Of a stretch of 64,000 bases of DNA, positions 26,703-35,123 are shown in pieces. The DNA is taken from the NCBI GenBank assembly GCA_013416445.1, contig JACCER010000008.1:62001-126000 (forward strand). The letters are read 5' to 3'. Position 1 is the first letter of the stretch. Every line of letters starts with the position of its first letter. Both the position numbers and the translations under genes were made by a program. The notes beneath the pieces were generated by a model that made no database searches, was not told where the DNA came from, and saw only the letters and a program-made list of their open reading frames with translations. The stretch is from Alcaligenaceae bacterium. Lineage in GTDB: Bacteria > Pseudomonadota > Gammaproteobacteria > Burkholderiales > Burkholderiaceae_B.

Positions 26703-27590
26703 ATGAGCAATATCGTAGCAGACAAGGTAGCAGTAGTAACAGGATCCGGTAACGGCATAGGCAGGGGCATAGCCATGGCGTTGGCGGCTTCGGGCGCGCG
26801 CGTCGTGGTCAACGACATCAGCGCAACGCACGCGCAAGCCGTAGTCGAAGAAATCAAGGCCGCCGGCGGCCAGGCTGTAGCCAATACTGATAGCGTGGCC
26901 ACCCGCGCCAGCGCCGAGCAAATCGTGAAAACTGCCGTTGATGTCTTCGGGAAAATCGACATCATCGTGAATAACGCCGGCAATTTGCGCGATCGCCTGT
27001 TTCATAAAATGAGCGAAGACGAATGGGCGCAGGTCATCGACGTGCACCTGAATGGCTCGTTTAACGTCAGCCGCGCCGCTGCCCCCTATTTCCGCCAGCA
27101 AGAATCCGGCGCCTACGTGCACATGACATCCACGTCCGGCCTAATTGGCAACTTCGGCCAGGCCAACTACGCCGCAGCCAAGATGGGTATCGTAGGTCTT
27201 TCCAAGTCGATTGCCCTGGATATGTCACGTTTCAATGTGCGCTCCAACTGTATTGCGCCATTCGCCTGGACCGCAATGACCAGCTCCATTCCTGCCGAAA
27301 CACCCGCTGAAAAAGAGCGCGTGCTGAAACTGCAAAAAATGGAAGCCGGAAAAATCGCGCCTATGGTGGTGTATTTGGGCAGTGATGCCGCCAGCGAAGT
27401 CAGCGGCCAGATCTTTGGCGTGCGTGCTAACGAAATCATGTTGTTCAGCCAGCCGCGCCCCATACGTTCGGTGCATCAGTCCACCGGCTGGACTCCAGAA
27501 AGCATTGCGGAAATCGCTGTGCCGGCCATGCAGAACAGTTTCTGCAAACTCGAACGCTCCCCCGAAGTTATCGGCTGGGATCCTATTTAA
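26703..27590 (+). CDS. SDR-family 3-hydroxyacyl-CoA dehydrogenase (MFE-2-like)
   Basis: A 295-residue short-chain dehydrogenase. TGSGNGIG (13-20) binds the nucleotide, NNAG is at 90-93, the catalytic serine lies in MTSTSG (141-146) and YAAAK gives Tyr156/Lys160. The C-terminal tail of about 50 residues ending SPEVIGWDPI resembles the dehydrogenase unit of peroxisomal multifunctional enzyme 2. The next gene encodes the matching hydratase-2 unit, so the pair should convert enoyl-CoA to (R)-3-hydroxyacyl-CoA and then 3-ketoacyl-CoA. ATG 26703 follows GGAG; 18 bases before the MaoC gene. Confidence 0.88.
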   Translation: MSNIVADKVAVVTGSGNGIGRGIAMALAASGARVVVNDISATHAQAVVEEIKAAGGQAVANTDSVATRASAEQIVKTAVDVFGKIDIIVNNAGNLRDRLFHKMSEDEWAQVIDVHLNGSFNVSRAAAPYFRQQESGAYVHMTSTSGLIGNFGQANYAAAKMGIVGLSKSIALDMSRFNVRSNCIAPFAWTAMTSSIPAETPAEKERVLKLQKMEAGKIAPMVVYLGSDAASEVSGQIFGVRANEIMLFSQPRPIRSVHQSTGWTPESIAEIAVPAMQNSFCKLERSPEVIGWDPI

Positions 27591-27608
27591 ATAAAAAAAG
27601 AGGCAACT

Positions 27609-28472
27609 ATGGCAATAAATTACGATCTGATCAAAAACTGGAAGTTTGACGACGTACGTCAGGCTTACACTGAAAAAGACACGATGCTGTATGCCCTGGG
27701 AATAGGGCTGGGGCAAGACCCCCTAGATGAATCGCAACTGGCGTTTGTATACGAAGAAAACCTGAAGGTATTTCCCAGCATGGCTGCCGTATTGGGCTAC
27801 CCCGGCTTCTGGATGCAAGACCCCAAGGCGGGCATCAACTGGGTCAAGCTGGTGCATGGCGAACAGCGCATGACTTTTCACAAGCCGTTTCCCGCATCTG
27901 GCGAAGTTATCGGCCGCAGCCATATTTCGCACGTTATCGATAAAGGCGCTGACAAGGGTGCTTTGGTCGTGACCGCGCGCAAGATATACAACGCTGCCAA
28001 CGAAGACTTGCTGGCTACGGTGCAACAGGTAACTTTCTGTCGCGCCGACGGTGGGTTTGGTGCAGGCGACGAGCCACCTCAGGCTCTGCCCAAGGTGCCG
28101 TCTACAGCTCCCGATCATGTATGCAGTTTGCCTACCTTGCCGCAAGCGGCATTGCTTTACAGGCTGAATGCTGATCGTAATCCCTTGCACGCCGATCCCA
28201 AAATCGCCAAGGCCGCTGGTTATCCCAAACCGATTCTGCATGGCTTGTGCACTTACGGTGTGGCCACACATGCCATCGTCAAAACCTTGTGTGACTACGA
28301 TCCTACCCGCCTGACATACATGAACACGCGGTTTTCGGCTCCTGTCTATCCTGGTGAAACATTGGTTGTTGAAATGTGGAAAACAGGCGCAGACACCGTG
28401 CAGTTTCAAGCCAAGGTTGCCGAGCGCGATATCGTTGTGTTGGGCAACGGCATTGCTGGAGTCAAGGCATGA
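27609..28472 (+). CDS. MaoC-family (R)-specific enoyl-CoA hydratase 2
   Basis: A 287-residue double-hotdog hydratase. The C-terminal hotdog carries the hydratase-2 motif YRLNADRNPLHADPKIA with the expected catalytic Asp189 and His194, followed by HGLCTYG. The N-terminal hotdog (about 1-145) has lost catalytic residues, as in eukaryotic hydratase 2, and likely forms the acyl tunnel. It acts with the upstream SDR. AGAGGC precedes ATG 27609. The stop overlaps the CaiB start by four bases (ATGA). Confidence 0.9.
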   Translation: MAINYDLIKNWKFDDVRQAYTEKDTMLYALGIGLGQDPLDESQLAFVYEENLKVFPSMAAVLGYPGFWMQDPKAGINWVKLVHGEQRMTFHKPFPASGEVIGRSHISHVIDKGADKGALVVTARKIYNAANEDLLATVQQVTFCRADGGFGAGDEPPQALPKVPSTAPDHVCSLPTLPQAALLYRLNADRNPLHADPKIAKAAGYPKPILHGLCTYGVATHAIVKTLCDYDPTRLTYMNTRFSAPVYPGETLVVEMWKTGADTVQFQAKVAERDIVVLGNGIAGVKA

Positions 28473-29665
28473 ATGAAAGGCGGGCCCCGCTAGACGGAAT
28501 CAAAGTTCTGGATTTGTCCCGGATACTGGCTGGCCCTTGGTGCAGCCAGAACCTGGCAGACCTGGGCGCTGACGTGATCAAGGTCGAGCGCCCCATCGTG
28601 GGCGACGACACCCGTACCTGGGGGCCACCCTTCCTGAAAGACGCCAATGGCGTCGATACCAGTGAAGCTGCTTACTATCTCAGCACAAACCGGAATAAAC
28701 GGTCTATCGCCATCGATATCGCCAGTCCGGAAGGTGCTGAATTAGTCAGAGAAATGGCCAAGCATTGCGATATCCTGATCGAGAACTTCAAAGTGGGCGG
28801 CCTGAAGAAGTACGGGCTGGATTATGACAGCATCAAGGCAATCAACCCCCGTCTTGTTTATTGCTCGATTACCGGTTTTGGCCAGACAGGCCCCATGGCC
28901 GAACTGCCTGGTTATGATTTCATGATCCAGGGCATGGGCGGCCTGATGAGCATCACCGGCGAGCGCGACGACCTGCCCGGCGGCGGTCCGCAAAAGGCCG
29001 GCGTCGCAGTCACCGACATCATCACTGGTATGTACGCCACAGTGGCGGTGTTGGGCGCCTTGCAGGAAAGGCACCGCAGCGGGCTGGGTCAGTTCATCGA
29101 TGTTGCCCTGCTCGATTGCCACGTGGCCATGTTGGCCAACCAAAACCTGAACTACATGACTTCGGGCGTGACGCCCACGCGTGCTGGTAATGCGCACCAG
29201 AATGTGGTGCCATACCAGGTGTTTGCAGCCAGCGATGGTCACCTTATCGTTGCCACAGGCAACGATGGCCAGTATCGGGCGTATTGCGGCGCCATAGGCA
29301 GGCCCGACCTTGCCATCAACCCTGACTACGTCACGAACAGCCAGCGCTTGCTGAACCGTGTGGTGCTGATCGCCGAGCTTGAAGTCATCATGAAAACGCG
29401 CACGCGCGACGAGTGGATATCAGCCTTGCAAAAAGTGGGTGTGCCTTCTGGGCCTATCAATACGATAGAGCAAATGTTTGATACACCGCAGGTCAAGTCG
29501 CGGGAAATCTGGAAAACCATGCCGCATCCCCTGGCTGGGTCCACACCCACCACGGCCAGCCCCATTCGTTATTCCGAAACCCCGGTTCAATATCGGATGG
29601 CGCCGCCTCTGTTGGGCCAGCATACCGAAGAAGTCCTGAAAGAACTAGGCTTGGCAGGCCGTTAG
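28469..29665 (+). CDS. CaiB/BaiF family (class III) CoA transferase
   Basis: A 398-residue class III CoA transferase, which moves CoA between an acyl-CoA and a free acid. N-terminal DLSRILAGPWCSQNLADLGA and VIKVERP are family marks; the nucleophilic aspartate is in VAVTDIITGMYA. ATG 28469 overlaps the MaoC stop (28470-28472), so it is translationally coupled. It probably activates the substrate of the beta-oxidation pair upstream, with CoA from succinyl-CoA or an acyl-CoA product. A Bug receptor follows after a REP-like palindrome, suggesting that the imported acid is the CoA acceptor. Confidence 0.93.
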   Translation: MNERRAPLDGIKVLDLSRILAGPWCSQNLADLGADVIKVERPIVGDDTRTWGPPFLKDANGVDTSEAAYYLSTNRNKRSIAIDIASPEGAELVREMAKHCDILIENFKVGGLKKYGLDYDSIKAINPRLVYCSITGFGQTGPMAELPGYDFMIQGMGGLMSITGERDDLPGGGPQKAGVAVTDIITGMYATVAVLGALQERHRSGLGQFIDVALLDCHVAMLANQNLNYMTSGVTPTRAGNAHQNVVPYQVFAASDGHLIVATGNDGQYRAYCGAIGRPDLAINPDYVTNSQRLLNRVVLIAELEVIMKTRTRDEWISALQKVGVPSGPINTIEQMFDTPQVKSREIWKTMPHPLAGSTPTTASPIRYSETPVQYRMAPPLLGQHTEEVLKELGLAGR

Positions 29666-29671
29666 TCGTAG

Positions 29672-29704
29672 GTCGGATTAGGCGCGTTCGCGCCATAATC
29701 CGAC
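29672..29704. repeat. REP-like palindrome, copy 3
   Basis: GTCGGATTA, GGCGCG-TT-CGCGCC, one base, TAATCCGAC: the strongest copy, with a second inner stem. It begins 7 bases after the CaiB stop. Confidence 0.8.
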
Positions 29705-29755
29705 AAGCAGCACAGCCATTATTTCGCTTAAAAATTTATTACGAGAAGCACTTCC

Positions 29756-30748
29756 ATGAGCACAATAAATCGTCGTCAACTGTTGGCCGGTATGGGCCTG
29801 GGCATGTTGGGCCTGGCCGCACCTTTGTCTTCAGTTTGGGCGGCAGACGCCGCATGGCCTCAGCGTGCGGTCAACTTTGTGGTCACGTTTCCGGCTGGCG
29901 GCCCTGTCGATACGGCCGCCCGTTTTGTGACCAAGCCTTTGGCTGAAAAGTGGGGCAAGCCTGCCATTGTCGATAACAAGGCAGGGGCTGGCGGTATCGT
30001 GGGCGCCCGCACAGCATTGAAAGAAAAGCCGGATGGTTATTCTTTTTTCTTTCCCGCAATACATCACTCAGTATTGCCCAGCTTGCGTAAAGACTTGGGT
30101 TACGACATACAGGCCGATTTTGAACCTGTAGGGTCGGTTGCCCGCTTCCCTATCATTTTGGTCGTGCACCCGTCCTTGCCGGTCAAAACGGTGAAGGAAC
30201 TGATTAGCTACGCTAAAGAAAACCCAGGTAAAGTGTCGTTCAGTTCGTCGGGCACAGGGGGCGGTACGCACCTGGCGGGTGAATTGTTCAATAGCATGGC
30301 TGGCGTCAAGCTTCAGCATATTCCTTACCGTGGCAGTGCACCAGCCATGCAAGACCTTGTGGGTGGGCAGGTGCAGGTGATGTTTGCCGATGCGCCATCG
30401 GCGTTGCCGTTTATCAAGTCAGGCCATATTATTGCCCTGGGTGTGGGCAACCCCGAGCCATCGGTACTGGCTCCCGGCGTTCCCACCATTGCCGAAGCCG
30501 GCGTCCCTGGCTATAACGCTTATTCCTGGACGGGCCTGATGGCTCCCAAGGGTACGCCGCAAGACATTATCAAGAAATTGAATCATGATTTGGTTGGCGT
30601 CTTGAAAGACCCCACCATTGGGCCTGCAATGGCTGCGGCCGGCGCTGAACCCATGCCGGGCAGTCCAGAAGATTTTGCTCAGTTCCTTGATGCTGAAATC
30701 AAGAAATGGGCCAAAGTCATACAAGAGGCCGATATTAAAATCGAGTAG
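29756..30748 (+). CDS. Bug/TctC-family substrate-binding protein with twin-arginine-like leader
   Basis: A 330-residue periplasmic receptor. The leader MSTINRRQLLAGMGLGMLGL holds a twin-arginine pair in the NRRQLLAG context, so Tat export is possible; cleavage near VWA|ADA. The Bug signature is slightly atypical (FPAGGPVDTAARFVTKPLA), and IPYRGSAPAMQDLVGGQVQV follows later. No TctAB genes nearby. It is the last gene of the SDR/MaoC/CaiB group and likely delivers the acid that the group degrades. A REP-like copy and a strong terminator follow. Confidence 0.92.
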   Translation: MSTINRRQLLAGMGLGMLGLAAPLSSVWAADAAWPQRAVNFVVTFPAGGPVDTAARFVTKPLAEKWGKPAIVDNKAGAGGIVGARTALKEKPDGYSFFFPAIHHSVLPSLRKDLGYDIQADFEPVGSVARFPIILVVHPSLPVKTVKELISYAKENPGKVSFSSSGTGGGTHLAGELFNSMAGVKLQHIPYRGSAPAMQDLVGGQVQVMFADAPSALPFIKSGHIIALGVGNPEPSVLAPGVPTIAEAGVPGYNAYSWTGLMAPKGTPQDIIKKLNHDLVGVLKDPTIGPAMAAAGAEPMPGSPEDFAQFLDAEIKKWAKVIQEADIKIE

Positions 30749-30755
30749 GCTGTAA

Positions 30756-30785
30756 GTCGGATTGGCGCGTAGCGTGTAATCCGGC
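30756..30785. repeat. REP-like palindrome, degenerate copy 4
   Basis: GTCGGATT ... TAATCCGGC around a GGCGCGTAGCGTG core, 7 bases after the Bug stop and before the terminator at 30839. Confidence 0.55.
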
Positions 30786-30838
30786 ACACAGCGTCACAAT
30801 GATGCAGACGCCTCGTAATTGGGGGCGTATGCGTCAAA

Positions 30839-30867
30839 AGCGCAGCATTTCGATGCTGCGCTTTTTT
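30839..30867. terminator. Intrinsic terminator, convergent genes
   Basis: Perfect 10-bp stem AGCGCAGCAT / ATGCTGCGCT with TTCG loop, followed by a T-run on the plus strand (30862-30867) and preceded by AAAA, so it can serve both the Bug gene (+) and the M20 gene (-). Confidence 0.9.
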
Positions 30868-30910
30868 GCGTATTGACCGTGCTTGTGCAGCAACAGCCGT
30901 CAACAGGGTG

Positions 30911-32245
30911 TTAAGCGGGCAATGGCTCGATGCCGCACCAGTCCTGCATGAATAGGGCTAATACCGTCGTAACACGAACCATGCTTGCTATCGATACGCA
31001 CTCGTCGAAACCATGGATATTGCTGGCTTCTGGGCCATAACACGTAACAGGAACGTCAAGCATTATCTTGAAGTGCCGAGCATCGGTGGTCGCCGTCATG
31101 GATCGTGCTGCGGGCTCTTGGCCAAATACGCGTAAGTGGGCGTCTGCAAGCAGTAGCATCGGAGGTGTCGTGAGGTCAAATTCGCAACCTGGTGCATTAA
31201 AGCCTTCGTGACGGATGTTTACCTTGACATCAGGGTCGTTGGACCGCGCCTCGACATCGCGGATGCGCTTGGTAACGATTGCCTTCGCTTCTTCGATGCT
31301 TATGTCTGGATAGCATGACAGCCGCAACCCAAGGGTGCAAACACTGGGCACTGAAGAGTTCCAGTCGCCTGCATGGATTTGCCCCAGGTTGAAATTGATG
31401 GGGTGCTCTAGTTCCAGGTAGTCAGGGTGGCGGTTTTCTGGCAGGTTCCACTCGTGCTCGAGTTCTTTCAATGTGTCGACAATTTGCAGGCCTATTTCAA
31501 CCGGATTAAGCCCCGTGGTCATGTAGCCGGCATGGGCGGGCTTGCCAATGATATCAACATACAGCCAGAACACGCCCAACTGAACTTTTTGCAGTGTTTC
31601 CTGGGTGGGCTCGGGAATAAGCACAGCATCGAATGCAGTCAGTTTAGCTGTACTTATTGCATTGCGAAGTGCAGAGACTACAGCCAAGGTACCGTTGCCA
31701 GTATTTTCTTCTTCGAGCACGCCGTTAAAGCCGACATTGGCGGCAGGCTGCACACCCAATGATCGCAGTGCCTTGAAAGCGGCCAAAGTACAAACAATGC
31801 CTGCTTTCATGTCGCCTGCACCGCGCCCATACAACCAGCCATCGCGGACTTCGCCGGAGAAGGGCCCGTTCGTCCAGAAATCGTGTGGGCCGGTAGGGAC
31901 TACATCTAGGTGGCCATTAAAAAGAACAGAACGACCGCTGGCTGATTTGGGTTTGTGCGTTGCCAGGATATTGTATCGGCCGCCATCTGGGCAGCATGGA
32001 GGAGAAAATAGGGGGAGCCCTTTCAGCGTTTCTGTGTTCAGGTGGATGCGCTCGGATTGGAGCCCTAGGTCCGCCAGGAGTTGCTCCATGTATTCGGCCG
32101 CCGGAGTCTCGTTTCCAGGCAGGCTTGCTATGGCGACAAAATCAGATAAGCTTTTTATCATGTAAGGAATGAGTGATTGGACGGCCTCACTTATTTTTGC
32201 AACATCGAATGTCGGTGTATCAGGTGTTGTTGAAGAGTCCTGCAT
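30911..32245 (-). CDS. M20 family deacylase/dipeptidase (ArgE/DapE type)
   Basis: A 444-residue zinc-dependent M20 hydrolase. Metal-site motifs are complete: GHLDVVP (His112, Asp114), GRGAGDMKAG (Asp145), and the EEE at 178-180 giving the catalytic base and a ligand. The dimerisation (lid) domain follows, about residues 200-340. Family members remove N-acyl groups or cut dipeptides in the cytosol. Start at 32245 is supported by GGGAGA and the family N-terminus; the open frame to 32434 adds 63 residues without recognisable homology. It stands alone on the minus strand between two beta-oxidation groups. N-acyl amino acid or related amide is a likely substrate. Confidence 0.9.
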   Translation of the reverse strand: MQDSSTTPDTPTFDVAKISEAVQSLIPYMIKSLSDFVAIASLPGNETPAAEYMEQLLADLGLQSERIHLNTETLKGLPLFSPPCCPDGGRYNILATHKPKSASGRSVLFNGHLDVVPTGPHDFWTNGPFSGEVRDGWLYGRGAGDMKAGIVCTLAAFKALRSLGVQPAANVGFNGVLEEENTGNGTLAVVSALRNAISTAKLTAFDAVLIPEPTQETLQKVQLGVFWLYVDIIGKPAHAGYMTTGLNPVEIGLQIVDTLKELEHEWNLPENRHPDYLELEHPINFNLGQIHAGDWNSSVPSVCTLGLRLSCYPDISIEEAKAIVTKRIRDVEARSNDPDVKVNIRHEGFNAPGCEFDLTTPPMLLLADAHLRVFGQEPAARSMTATTDARHFKIMLDVPVTCYGPEASNIHGFDECVSIASMVRVTTVLALFMQDWCGIEPLPA

Positions 32246-32606
32246 CGGTTTTGTCTCCCTATAGTGACTTAGCCTTGCTGCGGTAAAACGTTTTACCTGC
32301 CAGCCCAAGCTGCACAGCGTCAATGCTACAGAAAAACTGATGCTATCCCCAGCCTTTCCGACGGTGGTCTGGTGTTGTTGAGCCAAGTCGATCACATCAC
32401 TGGTTTGCCGCGCCAGGTGGCTGCTGCCTTGCATGACCCGTGTGACTTACACTACATGTGTGTAGGGAAACAAGTTTGTTTGTAAAAATAGGCTCTTACG
32501 ACGGGCTTAAGCAGTCTATTTTGCATAAATGAAGGGCGGCTTTCAAAAAACGATATTGTAGGATGAGCGATTAACTGGTTAGATTCCAAACAAAAGGAGA
32601 AGTGCT
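32246..32606. other. 361-base divergent intergenic region
   Basis: Lies between the M20 gene (-) and the acyl-CoA dehydrogenases (+). Contains a short inverted repeat CTACA-TGTG-TGTAG at 32452-32465 that could be an operator. No gene is convincing; a minus-strand open frame across 32246-32434 is only an unlikely upstream extension of the M20 frame. Confidence 0.5.
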
Positions 32607-33797
32607 ATGGATTTAACATGGAACGAGCAAGAGCTTGCTTTCCGTCAGGAAGTGCAGGACTTTATACAAGCAGAATTGCCAAGCGATATCAGCGCCAAGG
32701 TGTTCAAGCACCAGCGTCTGGATAGAACAGATTATGTGCGTTGGCACCGTATCCTGGCCAAAAAGGGCTGGGGCGCGCCCACCTGGTCGCTAGAGTTCGG
32801 CGGCACGGGCTGGAATCCGCTGCAACGCCTGATATTCGAAATTGAAAGCTTCAAGGCCGGCGCGCCGCGCCTGCTGCCCTTCGGTTTGGGTATGTTGGGT
32901 CCGGTATTGATGAAATACGGCAGCAAAGAATTGCAAGACCGTTTTCTCCCGCGCATGCCAACAGTAGAAGACTGGTGGTGCCAGGGTTATTCCGAGCCGG
33001 GTTCAGGGTCTGACCTGGCTTCGCTCAAGACCCGCGCGGTACGCACCGACGACGGCTATGTGGTCAATGGTCAAAAAACCTGGACAACGCTGGCACAGCA
33101 TGCCGACTGGATGTTCTGCCTGGCCCGCACCGACCCAGAAGCCAAGGCGCAGCGCGGGATATCGGTGTTGCTGATCGATATGCGCCAGCCTGGGGTTACT
33201 GTCAGGCCTATACATACACTGGATGGCGGCGCCGATGTCAACGAGGTTTGGCTCGATGACGTGAAGGTGCCTTTTGAAAACCTGGTTGGCAATGAAAACG
33301 AAGGCTGGACCTACGCCAAGTATTTGCTGGGTCACGAGCGTACCGGTATTGCCGGCATAGGCCACTGCCACCGCGAGCTGAAAATCTTGAAACAGCTGGC
33401 GGCGGAAACGATGCTGGATGGCAAGCCAGCCAAGCAAAATGCGCGTCTCAAAGAAAAAATCGTCCGCATCGAAATTGATATCCAGGCACTCGAAATGCTA
33501 TTGCTGCGGGTTGCAGCCAATAGCGATCAAGGGCCTGGGCCGCAGGCGTCGATACTGAAGATACGCGGTTCGGAAATCCAGCAAGACTTGGCGATGCTGC
33601 AAATGGAGGTCCTGGGAATCGACTCCTGGCCTTATGATCCAAGCTGGATGGAGCCAGACGCCGATTTCTCCGGACCTGGTCCGGTATTTGCCTCAGCTGC
33701 GTCAGGCGGCTATTTTGATATGCGTAAAACGTCTATTTACGGTGGCACAACCGAAGTGCAAAAGACCATTATCGCGAAGATGATGCTCAGCTCGTAA
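32607..33797 (+). CDS. Acyl-CoA dehydrogenase, larger partner
   Basis: A 396-residue flavoprotein of the acyl-CoA dehydrogenase family, which makes trans-2-enoyl-CoA and passes electrons to ETF. The FAD-contact segment YSEPGSGSDLASLKTRAV is at 128-145, and the C-terminal segment reads IYGGTTEVQKTIIAKMML. In medium-chain enzymes that loop is YEGT and holds the catalytic Glu, here Gly. Paired with a second, shorter family member 57 bases downstream, as in pimeloyl-CoA and steroid-chain heteromeric dehydrogenases. AAAGGAGAAG precedes the ATG. Confidence 0.92.
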   Translation: MDLTWNEQELAFRQEVQDFIQAELPSDISAKVFKHQRLDRTDYVRWHRILAKKGWGAPTWSLEFGGTGWNPLQRLIFEIESFKAGAPRLLPFGLGMLGPVLMKYGSKELQDRFLPRMPTVEDWWCQGYSEPGSGSDLASLKTRAVRTDDGYVVNGQKTWTTLAQHADWMFCLARTDPEAKAQRGISVLLIDMRQPGVTVRPIHTLDGGADVNEVWLDDVKVPFENLVGNENEGWTYAKYLLGHERTGIAGIGHCHRELKILKQLAAETMLDGKPAKQNARLKEKIVRIEIDIQALEMLLLRVAANSDQGPGPQASILKIRGSEIQQDLAMLQMEVLGIDSWPYDPSWMEPDADFSGPGPVFASAASGGYFDMRKTSIYGGTTEVQKTIIAKMMLSS

Positions 33798-33854
33798 TTA
33801 TCGGGCTGCTGATATCTCTAACGCTTAGTCTTTCACCTCACAGGAAACAAGAAC

Positions 33855-34976
33855 ATGGATTTTACGTATAACGAAGAGCAAAGTATGTTTGCTGACAGCG
33901 TGCGCAGGCTGGTGGCTGATGGCTTCAGCTTTGAGCAGCGACGCAAACGCGCCAAGCAGCAAGGTCTGGACAAACAGGCATGGCAATCGCTGGCCGATTT
34001 GGGCGTAGCCGGCCTGCTGGTTCCGGCCGAGTACGAAGGGTTTGGCGAGTCGCCGTCCACGCTGGTGCTGATACAGTCAGAATTGGGGCGTGGTCTGGTT
34101 GCAGAACCAGTCATACCCAGTGCAGTGATGGCGACGGCGTTGATCTTGAATAGCGGCAACGAACAGATCAAGACCGACTGCCTGCCTGCGATGGCAGCGG
34201 GCGAGATGGTTTGCGCCTTGGCTTATCTGGAACCCGATCAGCGCAACCAGTTTGCCCCTGTATCGACCCAGGCGGCGGCAAGCACCGATGGTTTCGTGTT
34301 GAACGGAAAAAAGAAATTGGTATGGCAAGGCAGTAGCGCCGACAAGCTTATTGTCAGTGCTGTGCTGAATGGCGAAACGGCATTGTTGTTGGTGCCTGCC
34401 GATGCAGCCGGGTTGGCACTGCAGGATTACCCCACCATCGATGGATACCGTTGCGCCAATATTCAGTTCGATAATGTTGCCGTACCGGCCGCTGCGCTTA
34501 TTGCCAAGGGCAAGGCCGCTGATCAAGCAATTGCCATGGCTATTGATTACGGCATCACGGCAATCTGCGCCCACGCCGCAGGCGCAATGGAACGCCTGAC
34601 CGAAATCACCACTGATTACCTTAGAACACGCCAGCAATTTGGTCGCCCGTTGGCCGATTTTCAGGCATTGCAGCATCGTCTGGCAGATATGCTGTTGCAT
34701 AAGGAATTGGCGGTTTCCATGGCCTACGTGGCAGCTACTGCCTTGGGTGAAACCGATCCCGACGAGCGCAATCGTTTGTTATCTTCCGCCAAGGTGAAGG
34801 TCGCTGAGGCAGGCCGCTTCGTAGGCGAAAGTGCAGTACAGATGCACGGCGGCATCGGCATGACCGATGAACTTGATGTGGGTGACTACTTCAAGCGACT
34901 GCGGTATACCGACTTCCTGCTGGGCGACACTGACTTCCATTTGTCACGTCTGGAAGCGATTTTCGACAGGGAATAG
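33855..34976 (+). CDS. Acyl-CoA dehydrogenase, smaller partner
   Basis: A 373-residue acyl-CoA dehydrogenase homologue. N-terminal helical domain (FTYNEEQSMFADSVRRLVAD), a weakened FAD/substrate loop, and the C-terminal helices RQQFGRPLADFQALQHRLAD and VQMHGGIGMTDELDVGDYFK. There is no YEGT loop either, so the catalytic base must lie elsewhere. Pairing with the upstream gene suggests an obligate heteromer. AGGAAACAAGAAC precedes ATG 33855. Together they would supply enoyl-CoA to hydratases encoded at 27609 or elsewhere. A hairpin and REP-like palindrome follow. Confidence 0.9.
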   Translation: MDFTYNEEQSMFADSVRRLVADGFSFEQRRKRAKQQGLDKQAWQSLADLGVAGLLVPAEYEGFGESPSTLVLIQSELGRGLVAEPVIPSAVMATALILNSGNEQIKTDCLPAMAAGEMVCALAYLEPDQRNQFAPVSTQAAASTDGFVLNGKKKLVWQGSSADKLIVSAVLNGETALLLVPADAAGLALQDYPTIDGYRCANIQFDNVAVPAAALIAKGKAADQAIAMAIDYGITAICAHAAGAMERLTEITTDYLRTRQQFGRPLADFQALQHRLADMLLHKELAVSMAYVAATALGETDPDERNRLLSSAKVKVAEAGRFVGESAVQMHGGIGMTDELDVGDYFKRLRYTDFLLGDTDFHLSRLEAIFDRE

Positions 34977-34989
34977 TCGCAAGCCCATA

Positions 34990-35023
34990 AAGCGCGGTGA
35001 TATTGGTTTTTTACACCGCGCTT
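34990..35023. terminator. Hairpin with internal T-run
   Basis: Perfect 10-bp stem AAGCGCGGTG / CACCGCGCTT, but the T6 tract lies in the 14-base loop rather than after the stem. It sits 14 bases after the dehydrogenase stop in a convergent gap. Confidence 0.45.
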
Positions 35024-35043
35024 GCATGATGCCGGCGTTGTTT

Positions 35044-35073
35044 GTCGGATTAGGGCGTAGTCCGTAATCCGAC
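35044..35073. repeat. REP-like palindrome, copy 5
   Basis: GTCGGATTA ... TAATCCGAC, perfect 9-bp arms around GGGCGTAGTCCG, in the convergent gap between the dehydrogenase pair and the LysR gene. Confidence 0.75.
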
Positions 35074-35123
35074 AGCACCACTGCGGTAAAAAATGCCAGG
35101 CACCCAGGCCGTCCAGTGTGGCT

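Noticed and set aside
32246-32434. N-terminal extension of the M20 hydrolase by 63 residues
   Set aside because: No homology to the family, and GGGAGA stands just before ATG 32245.
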